DNA of 64,000 bases from Nocardia brasiliensis NBRC 14402 (lineage in GTDB: Bacteria > Actinomycetota > Actinomycetes > Mycobacteriales > Mycobacteriaceae), in contig NZ_BAFT02000110.1 of the NCBI RefSeq assembly GCF_000308475.2, forward strand, positions 124,001-188,000, in the 5' to 3' direction. The position numbers were made by a program, and so were the translations under genes. A model generated the notes under the pieces. The model saw nothing but the letters and a program-made list of their open reading frames with translations, made no database searches and was not told where the DNA came from. Shown piece after piece: positions 1-7,929 of the stretch; positions within the stretch are counted from its first letter, which is position 1; every line of letters begins with the position of its first letter.

Positions 1-744
1 CGGCGGGGCCGGGCGGTCGGTGCCCTCGACGGAGGAGCTGCGGTAGGTGTTCTTCTGATGCGCCAGATAGGGCGTGACGCGGGCCCACGCCGCTTCCGGG
101 TCGTCGGCCAGCAGAATCGGCACCAGGTCCGCGACCCGCGCCGACTCGGGATCGTGACCGCCCTCGACCAATCCCACCTGATAGTGCGCGAACATCTCGT
201 GCGAGATGTGCATCAGGCCGATGCCGAGCCGGCCGGCCAGCCGCGCGCCGCGCGGGCGATAGAAGCCGCCCCACATCGGTACCGGCTGCTGCACGGGGCC
301 CGGTGTGACACCGCCGGTCTCCCACAGGCGGCGGACCTCTTCGATGGTCGCGCCGGTGCGGGCGAACCGCTTGCTGAAATCGGCGTCGAACAACTGGTAT
401 TCGGGTACGCGATAGCCGGCGCCGAGGCCGAGTTCGAGCCGGCCGCCGCTGATCAGATCGACGACCGCGGCTTCCTCGGCGAGCTGCGCGGGCTTGCGCA
501 GCGCCGGTAGCACGACGGCCGTGCCGATCCGGACCTGGCGGGTGCGCGCCGCCGCGGCGGCCGCGAAGGTCAGCGGCTGCGGCAGATAGCCGTCCTCGAA
601 GAGGTGGTGCTCGGTGAACCAGATGCCACCGGCGCCCCGTCGGTCGGCCTCCTCACAGAACTCCAGGGTGCGTGCGTAGTGGTCGGCCCACGGCCGCTGC
701 CACTGCCGGGGGTTGCGGAGATCGAAGACGAGTCCGACGTCCAT
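1..744 (-). CDS. LLM-class (bacterial luciferase-like) flavin monooxygenase, 3' end cut by window edge
   Basis: The reading frame starts at the ATG complementary to 742-744 and stays open to base 1, so the C-terminus is missing (about 248 residues visible). The protein begins MDVGLVFDLRNP and contains the family's WFTEHHLFEDGYLP segment, an RTRQVRIGTAVVLPALR strand-loop and the LISGGRLELGLGAGYR phosphate-binding stretch, all typical of F420- or FMN-dependent luciferase-like oxidoreductases. Its substrate cannot be told from sequence. It reads in the same direction as the sugar genes 811-3610, separated from them by a strong hairpin, so it may be a tailoring or reducing enzyme of the aromatic PKS cluster or the first gene of another unit. 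Confidence 0.85.
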   Translation of the reverse strand, partial: MDVGLVFDLRNPRQWQRPWADHYARTLEFCEEADRRGAGGIWFTEHHLFEDGYLPQPLTFAAAAAARTRQVRIGTAVVLPALRKPAQLAEEAAVVDLISGGRLELGLGAGYRVPEYQLFDADFSKRFARTGATIEEVRRLWETGGVTPGPVQQPVPMWGGFYRPRGARLAGRLGIGLMHISHEMFAHYQVGLVEGGHDPESARVADLVPILLADDPEAAWARVTPYLAHQKNTYRSSSVEGTDRPAPP

Positions 745-766
745 GTGTGCTCCATTCTTCGGCGGT

Positions 767-796
767 GCCACCGTGACTCACGCGAGTCACGGTGGC
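767..796. terminator. Perfect inverted repeat between LLM gene and sugar operon
   Basis: Thirteen-base perfect arms (GCCACCGTGACTC / GAGTCACGGTGGC) are separated by four bases. There is no T-run, so it is either a GC-type terminator for the - strand sugar operon ending at 811 or an operator/processing hairpin just upstream of the LLM start at 744. Confidence 0.5.
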
Positions 797-810
797 GTCG
801 AGGCACCGGC

Positions 811-1815
811 TCAGCCGGCCGTCGATTCGGTGGTGACCCGCTCGGCCGCGCAGACCTCGATGGTCCGGCGCAGTGCGGTTTCCAGGGGTACGGTCGGCTG
901 CCAGCCGGTGACGGCGCGGAAAGCCGAGGAGTCGATGGTGATGTGTACCAGATCGCCGGCCTCGGCATGGGCGGGCGGCGGCACCGAGACGACGGGGGCG
1001 CGGCTGCCGGTGTGCGCGGCGACCAGGTCCGCGATGGTGCCGAACAACTGCCCGAGCGGAATGCCGTGGCCGGAGCCGAGTACCCAGGCGCGCCCGGCGA
1101 GTTCGGCGGTGTGCTCGGTCGCGGCCACCAGCGCCCGGGCGATGTCCTCGACGTAGACCACGTCGCGCTTGACGGTGCCGTCGTGCCACATGGTGAGCGG
1201 GTCACCGGCCAGCGCGCGCCGGATCATCATCGAGACCACGCCTTTGTCCCGCGCGGTCGACTGGGGCCCGCTGCCGAAGACCGTCGGCAGGCGGACCGAC
1301 ACCGCCCGGTGCGGCCCCGCCGCCAGCGAGTCGAGCAGCAGCCGTTCGGCGCGTAGCTTCTGCCGGTCGTATTCGCCTGAGGGAGCGTCGATCTCGGTGC
1401 CGTCGATCACCTCGCCCGCGCCCTTGCCGACCTGGGAGACGGCACCGGCGAAGACCACGCCGACCGGGTCGGGGCGCTGCTCGAGCGCGGCGACCAGGTC
1501 GGCGACGATGCCGACGTTCACCCGCTCGGCGGCGTCGTCGCCCTCGGCGATCCGCCAGGTCGACGGGCCGTCGTTGATGTAGGCGACACAGTGCACGACG
1601 ATGTCCGCGTCCGCGACCACGCGGGCCACCACACCGGGCGCGGTGAGGTCCGCGGTGCACACCTCGATGGTGGCGCGCGCGTCCGGCGGAATCGGTGCGG
1701 GATGCCGCGCGACGACGCGCAGCCGGATCGGGCGTGCGGCGAGTTCCCGCAGCACCGCCGAACCGACGAAGCCGGTGGCGCCGAGCAGGGTTACCAGAGG
1801 TGGTGTCAGTGCCAC
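811..1815 (-). CDS. NDP-hexose 4-ketoreductase-like NAD-dependent epimerase/dehydratase (SDR)
   Basis: A 334-aa extended SDR. The N-terminus has the Rossmann motif LLGATGFVGSAVLRE; the catalytic tyrosine/lysine lie in a YDRQK (YxxxK) motif, followed by RLPTVFGSGP. Family and context (3,5-epimerase, 2,3-dehydratase, 3-aminotransferase, glycosyltransferase) suggest reduction of the C4 ketone of the dTDP-deoxyaminosugar as the last step before transfer. The GTG start at 1815 lies inside the end of the upstream epimerase gene (10-base overlap), indicating translational coupling. The SDR assignment is secure; the 4-ketoreductase role rests on context. Confidence 0.8.
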   Translation of the reverse strand: MALTPPLVTLLGATGFVGSAVLRELAARPIRLRVVARHPAPIPPDARATIEVCTADLTAPGVVARVVADADIVVHCVAYINDGPSTWRIAEGDDAAERVNVGIVADLVAALEQRPDPVGVVFAGAVSQVGKGAGEVIDGTEIDAPSGEYDRQKLRAERLLLDSLAAGPHRAVSVRLPTVFGSGPQSTARDKGVVSMMIRRALAGDPLTMWHDGTVKRDVVYVEDIARALVAATEHTAELAGRAWVLGSGHGIPLGQLFGTIADLVAAHTGSRAPVVSVPPPAHAEAGDLVHITIDSSAFRAVTGWQPTVPLETALRRTIEVCAAERVTTESTAG

Positions 1816-2423
1816 AGTTTCGCCTCCAGCTCGAGGCAGGTCGCGTAGTCGGGAAGCAGGCCACGGTCGCCCGCCTCCGCGAGAGTCAGTGCGGCGCGGT
1901 CTCTTTCGGACTGCTCCGGACGGGGGATCCGGGGGATCGGCAGTCCGATCTCCGGGTCCAGCGGGGAGATGGCCAATTCGTTGGCCGCCTCGTACCCCTC
2001 CGACATCACGTAGACCACGATCGAATCGTCCTGCTGCGAGAGGAACGCGTGGCCGACGCCCATCGGGATGAACAGCGCCTTGGCCGTGGCGCCGTCGCCG
2101 CCCAATTCCGTTTGGTCCCAACGGCCGAAGGTCGGTGAGCCGACGCGGAGATCGACCAGGTAGTCGGTGACGCGGCCGTGCGGGACGTACACGTACTTCG
2201 AGCGCCCCGGCGGGGTCGTCGTGTAGTGGATGCCGCGCAGTACGCCGCGAGCCGAGACGTTGTGGCTGATGTCGCGGACCGGGAACAGGCCGTGGCCGAG
2301 GGCCGCGTCGAACGCGTCGATCTGGAACGGGCTGGTGAAAAGTCCACGGCTGTCTCGATATACCGGCACGGAAAACTCCACCGCATCCTCGATGTCGAGC
2401 TTTCTGACCTCGACCGAGCTCAT
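1806..2423 (-). CDS. dTDP-4-keto-6-deoxyhexose 3,5-epimerase (RmlC/TylK-like)
   Basis: A 205-aa cupin-type epimerase. It shows the RmlC hallmarks VYRDSRGLFTSPFQ, VRDISHNVSARGVLRGIHY (catalytic His in RGIHY), KYVYVPHGRVTDYLVDLR and IPMGVGHAFLS. It would convert the dTDP-4-keto-6-deoxy intermediate to an L-configured sugar, or act as a C5-epimerase. The ATG at 2423 shares one base with the stop of the glycosyltransferase upstream, and its own 3' end overlaps the ketoreductase gene, so the three form a tight - strand operon. A full-length, intact family member; L-configuration of the final sugar is inferred from its presence. Confidence 0.9.
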   Translation of the reverse strand: MSSVEVRKLDIEDAVEFSVPVYRDSRGLFTSPFQIDAFDAALGHGLFPVRDISHNVSARGVLRGIHYTTTPPGRSKYVYVPHGRVTDYLVDLRVGSPTFGRWDQTELGGDGATAKALFIPMGVGHAFLSQQDDSIVVYVMSEGYEAANELAISPLDPEIGLPIPRIPRPEQSERDRAALTLAEAGDRGLLPDYATCLELEAKLWH

Positions 2424-3610
2424 CACGCACCCGCCTTCGTCGCGGTGATCGCGGCGGCGATCCGGTCGATTACCGTGCTGGGAGCAGGCATGTTGTGCAT
2501 CTCCTGGGCTACTTCGGTGCAAGCGTCGCGATGGCTCTCGGAGTCGAGCAGCTTGCCGAGCGACTGTTCGATGGTGCTCGCGCCGATCTCGCCGGCGTCG
2601 AGCCGCAGGGCCACGCCGCGGGTCACCGCGATCTGGGCGTTGGTATCGCTGTCGGTGCCGCGGTCGGGCAGCACCAGCTGGGGGACGCCGGCGTCCAGGG
2701 CCGCGTACATGCTGCCTGCGCCGCCGTGATGGACCACGGCCGCACAGGATTCCAGCACCGCGCGCAACGGCAGCCACGGCACCGGTCGCACGTACTCGGG
2801 CAGCGGGCCGGGCAAGGTGGCGTCGCCGGTCATCAGGATGATCTCGACGTCCAGCTCCGCGGCGCCCTTGATGATGTGCCGCAGCAGCGTGCCGTCGCCG
2901 TAGGTCGCGGTCAAGGAGCCGAGAGTGGCGGCGACCCGGCGGCGTCCGGTGCGCGGTGCGCGCACCCAGGCGGGGAGTTCCCCGCCGCCGTTGTAGGGCA
3001 GGTAGCGCATGCTCTCGATGCGGCTCGCGTAGGTCTGCGTCGGCGCGGGCGTGGTCCGATGATGGATGGCCTCGAGCGAGGGCGGGCTGACGTCGATCTC
3101 GATATCCGCCTCGACCGCCTCCGAGACGCCGAGATCGGTTGCGGCACTGTGCAGGTGGGCCAGCGCGGGGCCGTAGGTCGGCCACCGGGTGCCGAGACCG
3201 TGCACGATGGCGGTCGTGCCGGTCGCGCGCGCGGCCACCAGGCCGGCCACCGCCATCGGGGTGTACACCACGGCGTCGGCCTGCCATTCCCGGACGGCCT
3301 CGACCAACCCGCCGAGCATGAGATTGCCGGTCTCGCCGAACGCGGCCGCGAATTCCGCGTGCATCTGCGCGGGCGACATCGTCTCGGTCATGTCGGTCTC
3401 GCCGATGCGGCGCACGATCTCCTCGTACGGCCGGGCCGAGGCGCCGTCGTCCACGGCCAGCGCGTGCAACCCGGCCGCCACCGCGGCGGGCAGGGCCGGA
3501 CCGGTGCAGGCCACGCGCACCTCGTGCCCAGCGGCGAGCGCCGCCTGCGCGAACGGCACCAGCGGCAACAGGTGCGATGTGCCGGGCAGGGTGGTGAGCA
3601 GGAATCGCAT
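2423..3610 (-). CDS. GT1-family glycosyltransferase for the polyketide
   Basis: A 395-aa GT-B enzyme. The N-terminal acceptor domain starts MRFLLTTLPGTSHLLPLVPFAQAALAAGHEV, of which the TLPGTSHLLPL loop is typical of polyketide glycosyltransferases. The C-terminal nucleotide-sugar domain carries the PVPWLPLRAVLESCAAVVHH / HHGGAGSMYAALDAGVPQL donor motif. As the only glycosyltransferase near the aromatic PKS it probably attaches the deoxyaminosugar. No P450-like helper protein (DesVIII/AknT type) lies beside it. It is the first gene of the - strand operon and is read divergently from the PKS genes from a 440-base shared control region. Confidence 0.9.
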   Translation of the reverse strand: MRFLLTTLPGTSHLLPLVPFAQAALAAGHEVRVACTGPALPAAVAAGLHALAVDDGASARPYEEIVRRIGETDMTETMSPAQMHAEFAAAFGETGNLMLGGLVEAVREWQADAVVYTPMAVAGLVAARATGTTAIVHGLGTRWPTYGPALAHLHSAATDLGVSEAVEADIEIDVSPPSLEAIHHRTTPAPTQTYASRIESMRYLPYNGGGELPAWVRAPRTGRRRVAATLGSLTATYGDGTLLRHIIKGAAELDVEIILMTGDATLPGPLPEYVRPVPWLPLRAVLESCAAVVHHGGAGSMYAALDAGVPQLVLPDRGTDSDTNAQIAVTRGVALRLDAGEIGASTIEQSLGKLLDSESHRDACTEVAQEMHNMPAPSTVIDRIAAAITATKAGA

Positions 3611-4049
3611 TGCGATCGGTACCTCCGGATATGTCGTGGTCTGGCCGGCAGCTGTCGCGAGCGCGTCCGGCGAATGAGCCGTCCGGCTGGATATTCAATA
3701 ATTTCCAGTCCGCCGCTGAATAGGCAATACGGGGTTTTGCATATTTGTGTCAATTCTTGGTCAAATCCGAATCGTTGCTCGCCGGTCGGCGCCCGTGGCG
3801 AGTTGACAGTTCGCTGACACTCGGTGTTCTCGCAGTATTTCGGCGGTGCGAAGCGGAAACAAAAGTTTGACAATGTCCTGACCGATTCGAATCTTGTTTA
3901 TTGTCGTTTCCTTCAAGATCATGGAACCCGGGGTCGAAATCGCTACCCGCTGCGTGGAGTCAAGAATCCTCGCCAGTGCAGTCCGCTCGCCGATGTGGGC
4001 GATCTTCTGGGATTGCGAGCGTCGAATCTAGTAGAAGGAGACAACTCCG
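3611..4049. promoter_or_regulatory. Divergent control region of the aromatic PKS cluster
   Basis: A 439-base, AT-richer region between the glycosyltransferase and TcmI-type cyclase genes with no credible ORF. It holds three tandem pairs of TGAC with exact 11-base period: complement at 3749-3752/3760-3763, then 3804-3807/3815-3818 and 3868-3871/3879-3882. TTGACA hexamers at 3803 and 3867 could also serve as -35 boxes, but no convincing -10 follows. An AGAAGGAG ribosome binding site sits just before the ATG at 4050. Direct repeats at 11-base period are what winged-helix OmpR/SARP-type activators bind. Confidence 0.6.
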
Positions 4050-4376
4050 ATGCACAGCACATTGATTGTGGCGCGGATGGATCCCGGATCGCACCCACAG
4101 GTCGCGGACCTGTTCGCCGAGTTCGACGGCACCGAGATGCCGCACCGCATGGGTACCCGCCGCAGGCAGCTGTTCTATTACCGCGGACTCTATTTCCACC
4201 TGCAGGACTTCGATTCCGCGGACGGCGGCGAACGGATCGAGCAGGCCAAGACCGATCCGCGCTTCGTCGGCATCAGCGCCGATCTGAAACCGTTCATCGA
4301 GGCCTACGACCCGCAGTGGCGTACACCCTCGGACGCCATGGCCACTCGGTTCTACAGCTGGGCAGCCGAATCGTGA
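4050..4376 (+). CDS. TcmI-family polyketide cyclase
   Basis: A 108-aa single-domain protein with the family's MHSTLIVARMDPGS start, the MPHRMGTRRRQLFYYRGLYF core and the terminal MATRFYSW motif, essentially full length. Such ferredoxin-fold cyclases (TcmI, JadI/UrdF group) close later rings of aromatic polyketides. It is the first gene of the PKS operon, has a strong AAGGAG site, and its stop overlaps the GTG start of KSalpha (GTGA). In angucycline clusters the same gene precedes KSalpha, which supports an angular-fold cyclase role, though fold specificity cannot be read from sequence. Confidence 0.9.
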   Translation: MHSTLIVARMDPGSHPQVADLFAEFDGTEMPHRMGTRRRQLFYYRGLYFHLQDFDSADGGERIEQAKTDPRFVGISADLKPFIEAYDPQWRTPSDAMATRFYSWAAES

Positions 4377-5644
4377 ACGAGCGCAGAGTCGTCGTCACCG
4401 GCATGGAGGTGCTCGCGCCCGGCGGCGTCGGTCGCGACGCGTTCTGGGAGCTGTTGAGCGCCGGCCGTACCGCGACGCGCGGCATCACCTTCTTCGATCC
4501 GGCGCCGTTCCGGTCCAAGATCGCCGCCGAGGTCGACTTCGATCCCGAGGCGGGCGGGCTCAGTCCGCAAGAGGTCCGGCGGATGGATCGGGCAGCGCAG
4601 TTCGTCGCCGTCGCCGCGCCGAGCGCGGTGGCCGACAGCGGAATCGACATCGAGACCTACGACCCGTACCGGGTCGGCGTCACGATCGGCACCGCGGTCG
4701 GCGCGGCCACCAGCCTGGACTGGGAATATCGCGTGGTCAGTGACGCCGGGCGGCTGCACCTGGTCGACCACGAGTACGCCGTGCCGCATCTGTACAGCTG
4801 CCTGGTGCCGAGCTCGTTCGCCGCGGAGGTGGCCGAGCTGGTCGGGGCGCGCGGTGCGACCACGGTGATCTCGACCGGCTGCACCTCAGGCATCGACTCC
4901 GTCGGCTACGCGGTCGAACTGATCCGCGAGGGCACCGCCGACGTGATGGTGGCGGGCGCCACCGACGCGCCCATCTCGCCGATCACCGTGGCCAGCTTCG
5001 ACGCGATCAAGGCGACCTCGCCGCGCAACGACGAGCCGGGCACCGCGTCGCGCCCGTTCGACGGCACCCGCAACGGCTTCGTGCTGGGCGAGGGCGCCGC
5101 GGTGTTCGTGCTGGAGGAACTCGAATCCGCCAAGCAGCGCGGCGCGCGCATCTACGCCGAGATCGCGGGCTACGCGACCCGCAGCAACGCCTATCACATG
5201 ACCGGCCTGCGGCCCGACGGCATCGAGATGGCCGAGGCCATCCGGGTGGCGCTGCACGAAGCCGAGATGAACCCGGACGAGATCGACTACATCAACGCGC
5301 ACGGTTCGGGCACCAAGCAGAACGACCGGCACGAGACCGCGGCGTTCAAGCGCAGCCTCGGCCATCGGGCCTACGAGATCCCGGTCAGCTCGATCAAGTC
5401 GATGGTCGGGCATTCGCTCGGCGCGATCGGCTCGATCGAGATCGCGGCGTCGATCTTGGCGATGACGCACAACACCGTCCCGCCGACGGCCAACCTGCAC
5501 ACCCCCGATCCGGAATGCGATCTGGACTACGTGCCGCTGACCGCGCGCGAGCACGTGACCGACGCGGTGCTGACCGTGGGCAGCGGCTTCGGCGGTTTCC
5601 AGAGCGCGATGGTGCTCGCCCGCGCTGAACGGAGCGCGGCATGA
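4373..5644 (+). CDS. Type II PKS ketosynthase alpha (KSalpha)
   Basis: A 423-aa condensing enzyme starting at a GTG that overlaps the cyclase stop. The active-site cysteine is Cys170 in STGCTSGIDSVGY, the standard aromatic KSalpha motif; the histidines lie in INAHGSGTKQND and SMVGHSLGAIGS. VFVLEELE and NGFVLGEGAA segments are also typical. It would form the heterodimer with the adjacent KSbeta, whose ATG at 5641 overlaps its stop (ATGA). Full length, all catalytic residues present. Together with KSbeta it builds the poly-beta-ketone on the ACP at 6853. Confidence 0.97.
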   Translation: MNERRVVVTGMEVLAPGGVGRDAFWELLSAGRTATRGITFFDPAPFRSKIAAEVDFDPEAGGLSPQEVRRMDRAAQFVAVAAPSAVADSGIDIETYDPYRVGVTIGTAVGAATSLDWEYRVVSDAGRLHLVDHEYAVPHLYSCLVPSSFAAEVAELVGARGATTVISTGCTSGIDSVGYAVELIREGTADVMVAGATDAPISPITVASFDAIKATSPRNDEPGTASRPFDGTRNGFVLGEGAAVFVLEELESAKQRGARIYAEIAGYATRSNAYHMTGLRPDGIEMAEAIRVALHEAEMNPDEIDYINAHGSGTKQNDRHETAAFKRSLGHRAYEIPVSSIKSMVGHSLGAIGSIEIAASILAMTHNTVPPTANLHTPDPECDLDYVPLTAREHVTDAVLTVGSGFGGFQSAMVLARAERSAA

Positions 5645-6840
5645 CGACGGCGGTGGTCACCGGATTCGGCGTGGCGGCACCGAACGGTCTCGGCGCGGAA
5701 CAATATTGGGACGCCACGGTGGCCGGGAAGTCGGGCATCGCCCGGGTCTCCCGGTTCGATCCGAGTGGCTATCCGGCACAGCTCGCGGGCGAGGTTCCCG
5801 GCTTCGAGGCTGCTGATCACCTGCCGGGCAGGCTGCTCCCGCAGACCGACCGGATGACCCAGCTGGCCTTGGCCGCGACGGACTGGGCGTTCGCCGACGC
5901 CGGGCTGACGCCGAGTCGGCTGCCGGAATTCGACATCGGCGTGATCACCGCCAGCTCGGCCGGCGGTTTCGAATTCGGCCAGCGCGAATTGCAGAACCTC
6001 TGGCACCGGGGCAGTCAGTACGTCAGCGCGTACCAGTCCTTCGCCTGGTTCTACGCCGTGAACAGCGGCCAGATCGCGATTCGCAACGGCATGAAGGGCC
6101 CGGCCAGCGTGCTGGTCGGTGACCAGGCCGGCGGACTGGATGCCGTGGCCGCCGCGCGGCGCGCGATTCGCAAGGGCACCAGCACCATTGTCACTGGCGC
6201 GATCGACTCGTCACTGTGCCCGTGGGGCTGGATCGGGCAGCAGGCGAGCGGGCGATTGAGCACCAGCGACGACCCGGCGGACGCGTATCTGCCCTTCGAT
6301 GCCCGCGCGAACGGGCACGTGCCCGGCGAGGGCGGCGCGATCCTGGTCGTCGAGTCCGACGGGCATGCACGGGCTCGTGGCGCGCGGACCTACGGCGAGA
6401 TCGCCGGTTACGCAGCCACCTTCGACCCGAACGGGCCAGGACTGCGCAAAGCGATCGAACTGGCGCTGGCCGATGCCGGGCGGGTCCCGTCGGACGTCGA
6501 CGTGGTCTTTGCCGACGCGGCGGGCCTGCCCGAGCTCGATCGCATGGAAGCGCAGGCCATTTCGGCGGTGTTCGGCGCCGGCGCGGTGCCGGTCACCGCG
6601 CCGAAGACGATGACCGGCCGGCTGTACTCGGGTGCCGGGCCGCTCGATCTCGTCGCCGCGCTGCTGGCCATGCGGCACAGCCTGATTCCGCCGACCGTGC
6701 ACGTCGAGCCCGATCCCGAGGCGCAACTGGATCTGGTGGTGGGCCAGGCCCGCCCGGCCACCGTGCGCACCGCGCTGGTCTTGGCGCGCGGCTACGGCGG
6801 ATTCAACTCGGCGCTCGTGCTGACCAACGAAAACTCATGA
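5641..6840 (+). CDS. Type II PKS chain length factor (KSbeta/CLF)
   Basis: A 399-aa ketosynthase homologue in which the catalytic Cys is replaced by Gln162 in VGDQAGGLDAV, the defining feature of decarboxylating CLFs. The NGHVPGEGGA and TMTGRLYSGAGPLD segments match aromatic CLFs. It pairs with KSalpha and sets chain length; a decaketide is expected from the angucycline-type gene set, but the length is not deduced from gate residues here. The gene is translationally coupled to KSalpha, and the ACP follows after 12 bases with an AAGGAGAAGG-type ribosome binding site. Confidence 0.97.
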   Translation: MTTAVVTGFGVAAPNGLGAEQYWDATVAGKSGIARVSRFDPSGYPAQLAGEVPGFEAADHLPGRLLPQTDRMTQLALAATDWAFADAGLTPSRLPEFDIGVITASSAGGFEFGQRELQNLWHRGSQYVSAYQSFAWFYAVNSGQIAIRNGMKGPASVLVGDQAGGLDAVAAARRAIRKGTSTIVTGAIDSSLCPWGWIGQQASGRLSTSDDPADAYLPFDARANGHVPGEGGAILVVESDGHARARGARTYGEIAGYAATFDPNGPGLRKAIELALADAGRVPSDVDVVFADAAGLPELDRMEAQAISAVFGAGAVPVTAPKTMTGRLYSGAGPLDLVAALLAMRHSLIPPTVHVEPDPEAQLDLVVGQARPATVRTALVLARGYGGFNSALVLTNENS

Positions 6841-6852
6841 AGGAGAAGGACA

Positions 6853-7110
6853 ATGGCTGACCGATTCACACTCACCGACCTGGGCCGGATCATGCTCGAG
6901 GCCGCGGGCGACGAGGGCATCGACTTCGCCGAACCCGTGCTCGACGTGCTCTTCGACGACCTCGGTTACGACTCGCTCGCGCTGCTGGAAGCCAGTGGCC
7001 GGATCGAGCGCGAGTTCGAGATCTCGCTGGACGAGGACACCCTGCTGTCGGCCACCACGCCGCGGGCCCTGATCGGCGCCGTCAACGCGCGTCTCGTGAA
7101 CGCGGCCTGA
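6853..7110 (+). CDS. Acyl carrier protein of the aromatic PKS
   Basis: An 85-aa acidic ACP. Ser41 in LGYDSLALLE is the 4'-phosphopantetheine attachment site. The DLGRIMLEAAG N-terminal helix and LDEDTLLSATTPRALI C-terminal part are those of aromatic type II PKS ACPs. It carries the growing chain between the KS-CLF dimer, the ketoreductase encoded 12 bases downstream and the aromatase/cyclases. Confidence 0.96.
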   Translation: MADRFTLTDLGRIMLEAAGDEGIDFAEPVLDVLFDDLGYDSLALLEASGRIEREFEISLDEDTLLSATTPRALIGAVNARLVNAA

Positions 7111-7122
7111 GGAGGAACGCAG

Positions 7123-7908
7123 ATGTCGAATGTCGAAGCGCCGGTAGCCCTGGTGACCGGGGCGACCAGCGGAATCGGACTGGCCGTCGCCCGTCTGCTC
7201 GGCGGCTCGGGACACCGGGTGTTCATCGGCGCGCGCACCGCGGAGAACGTGACCGCCACGGTGAAGCAGTTGCGCTCGGAGGACCTGACGGTGGACGGCG
7301 CCGCCGTGGATGTCCGTTCGGACACCGAGGTAGCGCAGTTCGTCCAGGCCGCCGTCGACGCGTTCGGGTCCATCGATGTCCTGGTGAACAACGCCGGGCG
7401 CAGTGGCGGCGGCGTCACCGCCGATATCACCGCCGAGCTGTGGAACGACGTCATCGAGACCAACCTGACCAGCGTTTTCCGCCTGACCCGCGAGGTGCTC
7501 AACACCGGCGGCATGCGCACCAAGGACCGCGGCCGGATCATCAACATCGCCTCCACCGCGGGCAAGCAGGGCGTGGTGCTCGGTGCGCCGTACTCGGCGT
7601 CCAAGCACGGCGTCGTCGGGTTCACCAAGGCGCTCGGCAATGAGCTGGCCCCCACCGGCATCACGGTCAACGCCGTGTGCCCCGGTTACGTCGAGACGCC
7701 GATGGCGGCGCGGGTCCGGCAGGGCTACGCGAGCGCCTACGGCAAGAGCGAGGCGGAGATCCTGGAGAAGTTCCAGGCCAAGATCCCGCTCGGGCGCTAC
7801 TCGACCCCGGAGGAGGTGGCCGGACTGGTCGGCTATCTGGCCTCCGACACCGCCGCATCCATCACGGCGCAAGCGTTGAACGTCTGCGGCGGACTGGGCA
7901 ACTTCTGA
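7123..7908 (+). CDS. C9-type polyketide ketoreductase (ActIII-like SDR)
   Basis: A 261-aa SDR, the same length as the actinorhodin ketoreductase, with Ser144, Tyr157 and Lys161 at the same numbers as in that enzyme. TGATSGIGLAVA is the NADPH-binding loop, VLVNNAGRSGGG the adenine-ring region, and PYSASKHGVVGF holds the catalytic Tyr/Lys. The family reduces the C9 ketone of the nascent polyketide and steers first-ring closure. A GAGGA ribosome site precedes the ATG; the aromatase gene follows 21 bases downstream. Its presence argues for a reduced (angucycline/anthracycline/benzoisochromanequinone) rather than a tetracenomycin-type product. Confidence 0.96.
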   Translation: MSNVEAPVALVTGATSGIGLAVARLLGGSGHRVFIGARTAENVTATVKQLRSEDLTVDGAAVDVRSDTEVAQFVQAAVDAFGSIDVLVNNAGRSGGGVTADITAELWNDVIETNLTSVFRLTREVLNTGGMRTKDRGRIINIASTAGKQGVVLGAPYSASKHGVVGFTKALGNELAPTGITVNAVCPGYVETPMAARVRQGYASAYGKSEAEILEKFQAKIPLGRYSTPEEVAGLVGYLASDTAASITAQALNVCGGLGNF

Positions 7909-7929
7909 GCTCGAGGAACAGGTATTTCG

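Noticed and set aside
3867..3896. TTGACA as -35 of a sigma-70 promoter for the PKS operon
   Set aside because: No acceptable -10 hexamer at 16-19 bases; the hexamer is better explained as part of a TGAC direct repeat.
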